In this document: piece by piece, positions 1-6,374 of the stretch | Layout of the letters: every line of letters begins with the position of its first letter | Numbering within the stretch: position 1 is the first letter of the stretch | DNA from: Alphaproteobacteria bacterium | Lineage (GTDB): Bacteria > Pseudomonadota > Alphaproteobacteria > Micavibrionales > SZUA-601 | Reading direction: 5' to 3' | NCBI GenBank assembly: GCA_003250865.1 | Contig: QKJH01000178.1 | Coordinates: forward strand, 1 to 8,954 | DNA length: 8,954 nt | Notes under the pieces: generated by a model | The model's input: the letters and a program-made list of their open reading frames with translations, nothing else | The model's database searches: none | Told to the model about the DNA's origin: nothing | Made by a program: the position numbers and the translations under genes

Positions 1-414
1 ACGTTGATAAAGCTACTTCGGGAAGAACACATTCCTGCCCGCAAAATTGGCCGGGAATGGCGGTTCAGTCGGGAAGCCCTGCTTCACTGGCTGGCTTCCG
101 GGGATTCCTTCAATTATGTCAATCAGAACGAACGATACATGATTTCTGAAGATGTACCCGGCACATCCGCCGCCTTGTTTGATAAAATCAGGGATACCCT
201 AACTGTCTTACATGAGAATGATAGTAATATCAAGTTTCTATTAAGGGAACTGGACAGGGACATCACCATTCCACAGGAGGCCACACTCCGTATCAGCTAT
301 AAGCAGCAAAGGGAAGTTGAGAAGCTGGAATTTAAGATTTTTTGGGAACAACGCGAGGAATCCAAACTGGAAACCAATCAAAAATATGTCCCGCCGGGTA
401 AGAGAACAGAATGA
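1..414 (+). CDS. Excisionase/MerR-like helix-turn-helix protein, 5' end outside the window
   Basis: Reading frame 1 is open from the first base, so the 5' end lies upstream. The visible 137 residues start inside a helix-turn-helix of the excisionase (HTH_17) type: LIKLLREEHIPARKIGREWRF is followed by SREALLHWL, matching the family's pattern of a recognition helix, a 'p..kiGr.wrf' wing and 'r..l..wl'. The missing N-terminus should hold the first helix, so the TTG at position 4 is not a real start. The rest is charged, with no membrane segment. Near the C-terminus, KLEFKIFWEQ is a short amphipathic strand with Trp, faintly like amphi-Trp domains, which I cannot confirm. It probably binds DNA, perhaps as a small regulator. 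The MFS gene starts about 106 nt downstream on the same strand with no obvious terminator between, so co-transcription is plausible. The target is unknown. Confidence 0.8.
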   Translation, partial: TLIKLLREEHIPARKIGREWRFSREALLHWLASGDSFNYVNQNERYMISEDVPGTSAALFDKIRDTLTVLHENDSNIKFLLRELDRDITIPQEATLRISYKQQREVEKLEFKIFWEQREESKLETNQKYVPPGKRTE

Positions 415-505
415 GCCGACAGACATGGAGCTAAACGAAAGGTTTTTTCCTATGCCAGAAAACGCGGCACTCGTGCTGCTCGGAATGTGTCCTGGAGATT
501 GAGAA

Positions 506-512
506 AAGGGAG
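506..512 (+). promoter_or_regulatory. Ribosome binding site that fixes the MFS start
   Basis: AAGGGAG lies 8 nt upstream of ATG 521. It rules out the longer TTG start at 515 for the MFS permease. Confidence 0.7.
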
Positions 513-520
513 CGTTGCAT

Positions 521-1762
521 ATGGAAACGAAAAGTGGACGGGGACTTACACCAGCCATTAAAGTCGTTATTTTATTCGGTGTTATCAGCCTGCTGGGGGA
601 CATGGTTTATGAAAGCGCTCGTGGTGCTAACAGCCAGTATTTCAATCTGCTGAGTATCACCGCAGCCCAGGTTGGCTTGGTGTTCGGCATTGGAGAGTTT
701 CTTGGTTACTTTTTAAGGCTACTGGCCGGCGTCCTGTCAGACAAGAGCGGCAAACACTGGATTTTCATTTTTATTGGATATGGTATGCTGCTCGTTGTGC
801 CGTTTATGGGCTTTACGATGAACTGGAATATTCTCGTCATCCTCATCCTGATGGAGCGGATCGGAAAATCGCTTCGCAATCCCGCAAAGGATACGGTATT
901 GTCTGGGATTGCCGAAAACCAGGTGGGCATCGGGTTTGCCTTCGGCCTTCAGGAAGCTTTGGATCAGATTGGAGCCCTTTCCGGACCTCTGATTTTTACA
1001 TTGGTTTTCTTCCTGACAGGTAAAAGCGAAATTGCGGAATATCAGTTAAGCTACAAACTGCTTTTCATTCCGTTTATCTTTCTGATGCTCTTTGTGATCT
1101 ATGCCTACCGCAGCATCAAACGAAACAACTTGATCGCCGACATAAAAAAGAAGGAATTCTGTTCAGACCGGCTCGAACCAATCTTCTGGATATATACGGC
1201 TTTTACCTTTTTCTGCACCTTGGGGTTCGTCAATTTCAGTATCATAGGCTATCATCTGAAGGCAAATAATCTAATGTCGGATGGAAATATTACGCTGCTG
1301 TATGCGGGGGCTATGGCGGTGGACGCCGTGGCTGCGCTGCTTGTCGGTAAAGCGTATGATCATATGAAAAAGAAAAAGGAAATGAAAACGGGCGGTCTTG
1401 CCGTACTGATGGCTATTCCTTTTATTACACTGTTGCTGCCGTTCATGACCGTAAGCAACTCAATAGTGCTGATTATTATCGGTATGGTTATCTTCGGAAT
1501 TGTAATGGGAACCCATGAAACCATCATGCGTTCGGCCATTGCGGATATTACGCCCTTTCATAAACGTGGAACCAGTTACGGTGTTTTCAACGCGGCCTAC
1601 GGTCTGGCCTTATTGATCGGATCAGCATTGATGGGTTGGCTGTATGATCTGAATCAACCGGGGATCATTATTGCTTTCACCTGTGTTGCAGAAGTAGTTG
1701 CTATATTGCTGTATTTCAAAATGGTACATACCGTAAAAACGTGTGAGCGACAGATAGTCTGA
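521..1762 (+). CDS. MFS-family permease, substrate unknown
   Basis: This is a 413-residue, very hydrophobic protein, normal in length for a 12-helix major facilitator transporter. Family-like signatures are visible: GDMVYESARG (26-35) in helix 1, GVLSDKSGKHW (70-80) at the motif A position after helix 2, ERIGKSLRNPAKD (112-124), and DQIGALSGPL (148-157) at the motif C position in helix 5. A charged loop around residues 200-220 separates the two halves. I chose ATG 521 because AAGGGAG at 506-512 lies 8 nt before it; an in-frame TTG at 515 would sit only 2 nt from that site. It should be a secondary transporter of the cytoplasmic membrane, either exporting or importing. The 'DMVYE.AR' subgroup has no substrate that I can name. 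Its partner is the upstream helix-turn-helix gene, which could regulate it. Confidence 0.88.
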   Translation: METKSGRGLTPAIKVVILFGVISLLGDMVYESARGANSQYFNLLSITAAQVGLVFGIGEFLGYFLRLLAGVLSDKSGKHWIFIFIGYGMLLVVPFMGFTMNWNILVILILMERIGKSLRNPAKDTVLSGIAENQVGIGFAFGLQEALDQIGALSGPLIFTLVFFLTGKSEIAEYQLSYKLLFIPFIFLMLFVIYAYRSIKRNNLIADIKKKEFCSDRLEPIFWIYTAFTFFCTLGFVNFSIIGYHLKANNLMSDGNITLLYAGAMAVDAVAALLVGKAYDHMKKKKEMKTGGLAVLMAIPFITLLLPFMTVSNSIVLIIIGMVIFGIVMGTHETIMRSAIADITPFHKRGTSYGVFNAAYGLALLIGSALMGWLYDLNQPGIIIAFTCVAEVVAILLYFKMVHTVKTCERQIV

Positions 1763-1797
1763 TTTATTACTACGATAAGGTTCATCCAAACAAAGAA

Positions 1798-1836
1798 AGC
1801 GGCAGACAAATCGATCCATTAGAGTTGTCTGCCGCT
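1798..1836 (-). terminator. 12-bp hairpin terminator between convergent genes
   Basis: AGCGGCAGACAA (1798-1809) and TTGTCTGCCGCT (1825-1836) are perfect inverted repeats around a 15-nt loop. On the minus strand the stem is followed by the T-rich tail TTTCTTTGTTTGG, so it best serves as the intrinsic terminator of the five-gene operon ending at 1850. On the plus strand the tail is weak (TCATCGTTCTGTCCTT), but the hairpin sits 35 nt after the MFS stop and may act in both directions. Confidence 0.82.
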
Positions 1837-1849
1837 CATCGTTCTGTCC

Positions 1850-2479
1850 TTATTCCTTGTTTGAATCTTCACGCCGGCTTTTTCTTTTTTTCTTAAACCA
1901 AATCACAAGCCCAATTACGATAACAGCCATAACAGCGAGTGCTATGTATGAATAAACATCCGTATACTGCGTGATACGTTCCCATCCGGCTCCGGCAACC
2001 GCACCGAGATAAACTAAGGCAACATTCCAAATTGCGGTTCCAAAAGTTGTGTATAAAAGAAATGGGCCTTGACGCATATGCGCCATCCCTGCGGGAATGG
2101 AGATAAGGCTTCGGACAACGGGAATAAAGCGGCAGAAAAAGACGGTTAAAGTACCACGCCTGATGAACCAGCCCTCAGCCCGCTTCACGTCCTCTTTTTT
2201 CAGCCCCAAAATATGTCCCCATTTTCCGATGATCCTTTCCATTTTTTCTGTGGGTAGCAGCCGCCCAACACCATAAAGAATAATTGCGCCAACCACCGAA
2301 CCAATGGTCGCAAACAATACGACCATCCAGATATTCATATTGGTATATGTGGTCATAAAGCCGCCGAAAGTCAAGATCAACTCAGAGGGGATTGGAGGAA
2401 ATATATTTTCAATTGCAATGAGCAACGCAATACCGAGGTATCCAAACTGATTCATGAAGTTAATAATCCATTCCTGCAT
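1850..2479 (-). CDS. DedA/VTT-domain membrane protein (putative lipid-phosphate translocase)
   Basis: The 209 residues are typical for the DedA (SNARE-associated/VTT) family. The N-terminal region has IENIFPPIPSE (23-33), the usual re-entrant loop with acidic E24 and E33. FFCRFIPVVRSL (114-125) carries two arginines six residues apart (R117, R123), as in characterised DedA proteins such as E. coli YqjA, and is followed by IPAGMAHM. A C-terminal helix (about 177-195) ends in a basic tail. Some DedA members (UptA type) return undecaprenyl phosphate across the membrane; others are tied to membrane potential, so the substrate is inferred. The ATG lies 3 nt after the PAP2 stop, and its site AAAGGA overlaps the end of the PAP2 gene, which points to coupled translation. 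It is the last gene before the hairpin at 1798-1836. Confidence 0.92.
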   Translation of the reverse strand: MQEWIINFMNQFGYLGIALLIAIENIFPPIPSELILTFGGFMTTYTNMNIWMVVLFATIGSVVGAIILYGVGRLLPTEKMERIIGKWGHILGLKKEDVKRAEGWFIRRGTLTVFFCRFIPVVRSLISIPAGMAHMRQGPFLLYTTFGTAIWNVALVYLGAVAGAGWERITQYTDVYSYIALAVMAVIVIGLVIWFKKKRKSRREDSNKE

Positions 2480-2482
2480 TTG

Positions 2483-3127
2483 CTAATTCCTTTCTTTAGA
2501 TAAGTAGGGTTTAATACTCTTATCTGATAGCCTTTTATCCCATATGAAATAGACGAGCATCGACAGCGCAAATCCAAACAGCCAGCCGCCCACAACATCC
2601 CCGGCATAATGTACCCCCAAATAAACCCGGCTGTATCCGATCAGGGCTGTAAGCGCAACGAAAATTATGGATAATATGATCTTTAAGGGCATATTTTTTA
2701 CATGCCTCCAAATCAACAAAATCAGCATGGTATAAAGAGCGGCATTGTTCATCGCATGGCCGCTGGGAAAGCTGTAGCCCGTTTCGCTTATGAGTTGCAA
2801 TATATCTGGACGGCTTCTCGCAAAGATGTGTTTAAGGATAATATTAAGTACGGCGGAAGAGATCACCGCCATTGAAACGGGAAATGCCATCCCTTTCCTT
2901 GCCTTTGGGATGAGAAACAAGACCAGGGAAAATACAAAGATAAGAACAGAGTCGCCAAGGTGCGTAATCCCTTTCATCGCCAGAGTCAAATTGGGGGACA
3001 TATCCTCAACTGCTTCGCCGTAAGCCCATCCCTCAAATCGGGTGACAATCGCCACCTGAATACATATTGCCAGCATAGCAAACAAAATGACCGGAACCAG
3101 TACAAACCAAATTCTCCGTCTATTCAT
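2483..3127 (-). CDS. PAP2-family membrane phosphatase (lipid pyrophosphate or phosphatidate type)
   Basis: This 214-residue membrane protein has the full PAP2 catalytic triad of motifs: K99 with R106-P107 (KHIFARSRP), PSGH at 121-124, and S166-R167 with H173 and D177 (SRVYLGVHYAGD). H124 and H173 would be the acid/base and nucleophile on the outer face. About six hydrophobic segments are visible, starting at residues 8-28. The length and motifs suit BcrC/PgpB-like enzymes, which dephosphorylate undecaprenyl pyrophosphate or phosphatidylglycerol phosphate; the sequence alone does not separate these. The start codon overlaps the stop of the upstream coiled-coil gene by 4 nt (ATGA), and a GAGGGAG site lies 4 nt before the ATG. 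Its close pairing with the DedA gene suggests dephosphorylation followed by return of the lipid phosphate. Confidence 0.94.
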   Translation of the reverse strand: MNRRRIWFVLVPVILFAMLAICIQVAIVTRFEGWAYGEAVEDMSPNLTLAMKGITHLGDSVLIFVFSLVLFLIPKARKGMAFPVSMAVISSAVLNIILKHIFARSRPDILQLISETGYSFPSGHAMNNAALYTMLILLIWRHVKNMPLKIILSIIFVALTALIGYSRVYLGVHYAGDVVGGWLFGFALSMLVYFIWDKRLSDKSIKPYLSKERN

Positions 3128-3396
3128 CCTGCTCCCTCTATTTGATCATTGTTTGCGGTACAGGATGCGCAACCCAACAATAACCTTCCGAGGGCTTCTT
3201 CATAACGTTCCTTTTCCCGCCGAATTGCCTTAATGGCTCCGTCTGTCGCTTTCATGTCAAGGTATGCGGAATGCTCTGATTCGCCCTGTTGCTTGATACC
3301 AGCCCTTCTCTGTTCAAGGTTGGCAATTTTATCGTCACAATCCTGAATCTTTCTATCAATCGTTTGGATATCCCCTTCATTCTGATTTTTGAACAT
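3124..3396 (-). CDS. Small coiled-coil protein of unknown function
   Basis: This predicts a 90-residue soluble protein. I chose ATG 3396 because a full AAAGGAGG site lies 8 nt upstream; the longer open frame reaching 3510 would run back into the phosphodiester glycosidase gene. Residues 9-70 are highly charged and helical, with heptad-like spacing (IQTIDRKIQDCDDKIANLEQRR is part of this), probably two helices joined around GESEHS. The C-terminus has LLLGCASC with C76 and C79, plus C20. There is no signal peptide or membrane segment. I do not recognise a family. It lies inside the operon, 37 nt after the glycosidase, and its stop overlaps the PAP2 start, so it is made along with the phosphatase. 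It could be a cytoplasmic accessory or scaffold; the CxxC might bind metal or form a disulfide. Function unknown. Confidence 0.78.
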   Translation of the reverse strand: MFKNQNEGDIQTIDRKIQDCDDKIANLEQRRAGIKQQGESEHSAYLDMKATDGAIKAIRREKERYEEALGRLLLGCASCTANNDQIEGAG

Positions 3397-3433
3397 GATG
3401 CTTTCCTCCTTTGAATACAAATGGTTTGATTTG

Positions 3434-4426
3434 CTATTTTTCCGCAAAGTAAATAATGTCACTGCACTGGCGGCCCCCATGGTAAGCCTGATTGACCGGG
3501 CTTCCCTCAAATATCATCATGGCCGTTTGCCCGCCGTCCAGGTTGTAGGCGGTTTTGCAGCCCAGATCATAGAACACCGCGGACAGCTCGGCCAATGTCA
3601 TTCCAACAGAATAACCGGGCTGCCTGCCGTCCACGACGACCAAACAGTAATGTCCTGGTTCATAGTAGCCTATGGCGCAGCGGGGATTGGCGGCTTTAGT
3701 GGTGAATTCTTCAATCGGTTGCCCGTTTTCAAGAAGCTCTGGGCCATAAGACCATGCTTGGTATGCGTGCCGTTCAATCGCGTTATTTATGCTGAATTCA
3801 TCTTCTGTATAGGTTTCCATCGTGCCATCATCAAACAGCACAGCGACATCATCCCATAACGTATCTCGGTAAACTTTACCGTTGCGGATGACAATACCCT
3901 CGGCGCGCGCACTATAATAATCGCCTGTTACAGCAAGAATGGCATTATTATTTGCTGCCATTGTTACGGGATTTTCATGAATACCCTGACCGTATTGGTC
4001 ATATGCAAACGCTGTTCGGAGGGCATCGATGTTCTTAATCCGTATATCCGCCACATAATAAGTGATTTCATTCTCCTGTACCTTGTTGATTGCGATGCGG
4101 AGCGTATCACTTTGGTAGCTGTGCAGCGCTCCAACACCTGTATCCTCATCGGGGAATACAGCGGAGAAGTCACCGGGTTCAGAGGGTATAATCGTATTTT
4201 GAGGATGATGAGTATTCGCGTCTTGCGTAGGCATGTCCGAATGCGGTGTTTGCTCGACTTCCACATTCGGGGTTCCAACTGCTGCAATACTCGGTTGGGG
4301 CTCTCCGCTATCTCGGAAAAATATAAAGTAGGATAACGTGAATATGCCAATGGCGACGCAAATGACTGCGAAATATTTTAGAATAACATTATTTCCTTTA
4401 GTATGCCTCTGGCGTTCTACAGGCAT
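3434..4426 (-). CDS. Membrane-anchored phosphodiester glycosidase (NAGPA/DUF2233 family)
   Basis: The protein has 330 residues. A short basic N-terminus and one hydrophobic helix (about 14-37, no cleavage site obvious) anchor it, and a Pro/Thr-rich linker (38-95) leads to a catalytic domain outside the cell. Family marks are TGDYY (167-171), NPRCAIGY (247-254), VVDGRQPGYSVG (264-275) and AYNLDGGQTAMM (293-304), matching the NAGPA pattern 'NPR.a.G', 'vvDGR' and 'NLDGG.s..m'. The namesake enzyme removes N-acetylglucosamine from a phosphodiester; bacterial members often act on envelope or exopolysaccharide sugars, but the substrate here is unknown. AAAGGGGA about 9 nt upstream supports the ATG. 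It follows the metallophosphoesterase by 30 nt and has the same anchor-plus-linker design, so the two may act in sequence on one substrate. Confidence 0.9.
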   Translation of the reverse strand: MPVERQRHTKGNNVILKYFAVICVAIGIFTLSYFIFFRDSGEPQPSIAAVGTPNVEVEQTPHSDMPTQDANTHHPQNTIIPSEPGDFSAVFPDEDTGVGALHSYQSDTLRIAINKVQENEITYYVADIRIKNIDALRTAFAYDQYGQGIHENPVTMAANNNAILAVTGDYYSARAEGIVIRNGKVYRDTLWDDVAVLFDDGTMETYTEDEFSINNAIERHAYQAWSYGPELLENGQPIEEFTTKAANPRCAIGYYEPGHYCLVVVDGRQPGYSVGMTLAELSAVFYDLGCKTAYNLDGGQTAMMIFEGSPVNQAYHGGRQCSDIIYFAEK

Positions 4427-4456
4427 TGATTGAATCCCCTTTACACATACATTTTT

Positions 4457-5545
4457 CTACTTGTAATCCCAAGGAAGCGTGAATTCCTCCAGTTCCTTCT
4501 TGCCATCATTGCAGATGTAATCATCCAGATATGGCGAATAAGTATTGACGCTAATTGTGCGCTCAGTACGGTTAAAGGTCAAAAGGCCAAGATAACCTCC
4601 GCCTGACTTTGATTCGTCCTGATAGTCCGCAACCATCTGATAGACTGTGCGGTCGGGCGTGCCGTCCCCGTTATCGTCAAGCTGGACAGCCGTATGGTTC
4701 ACTCCATGCCTGTGCCCGCAGAGCACAAGTCCGACATTGGGGTTCTTTTTGACGACTTTTTCAAAAAGCACTCCGCCGTCTGTGGAAAATGATTCATCGG
4801 GATCTATATAGCTATGAAAGCAGAGGATAGCAAATCGATCCGAATATTTCTGCAATGTTTCGTTCATCCATGTGATTGCTTCATCATCGACGCCATACCC
4901 CATGCCATATCCCGTTGACATGAATATGACTGGAACATCTTCAATGCTGACGAGGTCATAGCGGCCGCGCCCGCTTCGGTAAGCGCCGCCAAAGGTTGGC
5001 AGTGTTTCAAAGCGCTTTTCTCCGAACAGCTCCAAATATGCGCCGTATTCCTGGTTTGTGCCGTGTATATCATGATTACCCGCAACGACAAACAAAGGCA
5101 CTTTACCTTCCAAAACGGATAATGCCTTTTTTGCATTTTCCCATTGCCGCATATCGTCAAAATTGTCTACAACGTCTCCTGTATGGAGGACATATTGTAT
5201 GTTCAGGGCATCTTGCTGGTCAACGATCCAGTTCGTCATGGATTCAAATATTTCAGGATAGCTCCTTGAATACCCCTGCGTATCGCTCATCCACACAATT
5301 GTTGCCGACAACTCCGCTTCGGGCGTTGCTGTCAAATCTGCCTCAAATATGACGGAGTTGGAGGGTAAGCTTTGCATAGTATTCGTCGGCAAAGCATTAA
5401 TGGGTGTATCCGTTTCCGGGCTCTTTTCTTCCTTAGATGGTATCTGGAACGGATTAAGGATGATCAGCAAAAGCATGATAAAACAAAAAGTTATCGCTGG
5501 AACTATGATTCCCCACCGGAGTTTCCCTTGTTGTTTTTTTCTCAT
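4457..5545 (-). CDS. Membrane-anchored metallophosphoesterase (calcineurin-like)
   Basis: The predicted 362 residues start with a basic stretch and a hydrophobic helix (about 11-31), then a Pro/Thr/Ser-rich linker (35-80) and a calcineurin-like phosphoesterase domain. The metal-binding motifs are in order: D88-x-Q90 (SDTQGY), GDVVDN (123-128), GNHD (156-159), H244 (CFHSY) and GHRH (277-280). Q90 replaces the more usual His of the D-x-H motif, a variant seen in this superfamily. It would use two metal ions to hydrolyse a phosphate ester or diester outside the membrane; the substrate is not evident. ATG 5545 is chosen because GGAGG lies 6 nt upstream; the in-frame TTG at 5551 touches that site. 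It is the first gene of the five-gene operon, divergent from the two-component genes. Confidence 0.92.
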   Translation of the reverse strand: MRKKQQGKLRWGIIVPAITFCFIMLLLIILNPFQIPSKEEKSPETDTPINALPTNTMQSLPSNSVIFEADLTATPEAELSATIVWMSDTQGYSRSYPEIFESMTNWIVDQQDALNIQYVLHTGDVVDNFDDMRQWENAKKALSVLEGKVPLFVVAGNHDIHGTNQEYGAYLELFGEKRFETLPTFGGAYRSGRGRYDLVSIEDVPVIFMSTGYGMGYGVDDEAITWMNETLQKYSDRFAILCFHSYIDPDESFSTDGGVLFEKVVKKNPNVGLVLCGHRHGVNHTAVQLDDNGDGTPDRTVYQMVADYQDESKSGGGYLGLLTFNRTERTISVNTYSPYLDDYICNDGKKELEEFTLPWDYK

Positions 5546-5574
5546 TGCCAACCTCCATAAACAGCTTTTGAGTT

Positions 5575-5580
5575 ATTATA
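5575..5580 (-). promoter_or_regulatory. Candidate -10 box of the five-gene minus-strand operon
   Basis: A perfect TATAAT reads on the minus strand here, about 30 nt before the metallophosphoesterase ATG, leaving room for a short leader with the GGAGG site. No good -35 box stands 17 nt further up, which would suit an activated promoter, for instance one driven by the neighbouring OmpR-type regulator. A second minus-strand TATAAT lies at 5624-5629, also without a clear -35. Confidence 0.4.
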
Positions 5581-5581
5581 G

Positions 5582-5612
5582 GCAGCGGAAATGATAGAAG
5601 CCGTATCGCTGC
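5582..5612. repeat. 6-bp inverted repeat in the divergent promoter region
   Basis: GCAGCG (5582-5587) and CGCTGC (5607-5612) are exact inverted repeats, with 19 nt between them. They lie just upstream of the minus-strand TATAAT and span its -35 region, so they could be an operator or only a weak hairpin. Confidence 0.35.
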
Positions 5613-5620
5613 ATTAGAAT

Positions 5621-5648
5621 TTGATTATAAAAAATGGTATGGTATAGA
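5621..5648 (+). promoter_or_regulatory. Candidate promoter of the two-component operon
   Basis: TTGATT (5621-5626) and TATAGA (5643-5648) are 16 nt apart and resemble -35 and -10 boxes, each 4 of 6 to consensus. The expected transcript start would leave a leader of about 40 nt before the response regulator ATG at 5697. Confidence 0.4.
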
Positions 5649-5696
5649 TATAACGGCACCATTCAGGTAAAATCTAAACGAAAGATGGTGATCTCA

Positions 5697-6374
5697 ATGC
5701 GGATACTGATTGTTGAAGATGAAGCGGAAATTGTTCGTTTCTTAAAATTGGAATTGGAGCATGAAGGCTATGAAATTATATCGGCATCCGATGGGAGAAC
5801 CGGCCTTGACTTGGCGCTTAGCGAAAGCTTTGATTTAATCCTGCTCGATGTCATGCTCCCCGAGCTTAATGGAATTGAAGTGCTCCGACGTTTGCGACGG
5901 GAAAAGCATACGCCGGTTATTATGCTCACAGCGCGCGATACAATAGTGGATAAGGTAACCGGGTTGGATACCGGTGCGAACGATTATATCACAAAGCCTT
6001 TTCACATAGAGGAACTGCTCGCGCGTATCCGCGCGATTATGCGCACAGGCGTATTTCAAACAATAGATTCAGAAATAATAAAAATTCATGATTTAGAATT
6101 GGATACGGTACAACGGCTCGTTACACGCAGCGGGGAAACCATTTCCCTGACAAAAACGCAATATGATCTTTTGGAATATCTGATGCGTAACCGCAACGTG
6201 GTACTCACGCGGGAGCAGATATTAAATAAAGTATGGGGCTATGATTATCTCGGCGACAGCAATGTGGTGGATGTATATATTCGGTATGTTCGTACTAAAA
6301 TTGGCGATACGAATGATGATAAGATAATTGAAACCGTCCGGGGTGTGGGATATGTTATACGGGAAAAAGCATAA
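5697..6374 (+). CDS. OmpR/PhoB-family response regulator
   Basis: The 225-residue protein has a receiver domain (about 1-115) and a winged-helix output domain (about 128-223), normal for the family. The receiver has acidic E7/D8, phospho-acceptor D51 (LLDVMLP), T78 (LTARD), Y97 and K100 (YITKPF). The output domain ends in VRTKIGD and ETVRGVGYVI, typical of ArlR/CopR-like regulators. ATG 5697 is chosen because it begins the standard first strand (MRILIVEDE), and the preceding AAGATGGTGATC matches 10 of 12 positions of the full anti-rRNA sequence; an upstream in-frame ATG at 5634 would add 21 unrelated residues. Once phosphorylated by the next gene's kinase, it should bind DNA and control transcription, plausibly its own operon and the divergent envelope operon across the shared intergenic region. 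Confidence 0.95.
   Translation: MRILIVEDEAEIVRFLKLELEHEGYEIISASDGRTGLDLALSESFDLILLDVMLPELNGIEVLRRLRREKHTPVIMLTARDTIVDKVTGLDTGANDYITKPFHIEELLARIRAIMRTGVFQTIDSEIIKIHDLELDTVQRLVTRSGETISLTKTQYDLLEYLMRNRNVVLTREQILNKVWGYDYLGDSNVVDVYIRYVRTKIGDTNDDKIIETVRGVGYVIREKA

Noticed and set aside
241..603. 120-codon minus-strand frame across the first gene and the MFS start
   Set aside because: It is a shadow of two plus-strand genes, with low-complexity Ser/Phe/Leu composition and no family motif.
3397..3510. N-terminal extension of the coiled-coil protein to a start at 3510
   Set aside because: It would overlap the last 77 nt of the phosphodiester glycosidase gene, while a perfect AAAGGAGG site stands 8 nt before the internal ATG at 3396.
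3389..3859. 156-codon plus-strand frame opposite the phosphodiester glycosidase
   Set aside because: The opposite strand encodes a clear NAGPA-domain protein over the same bases, and this translation shows no domain.
5634..5696. 21-residue N-terminal extension of the response regulator
   Set aside because: The receiver fold begins at MRILIVEDE, and a near-complete ribosome site lies directly before ATG 5697.
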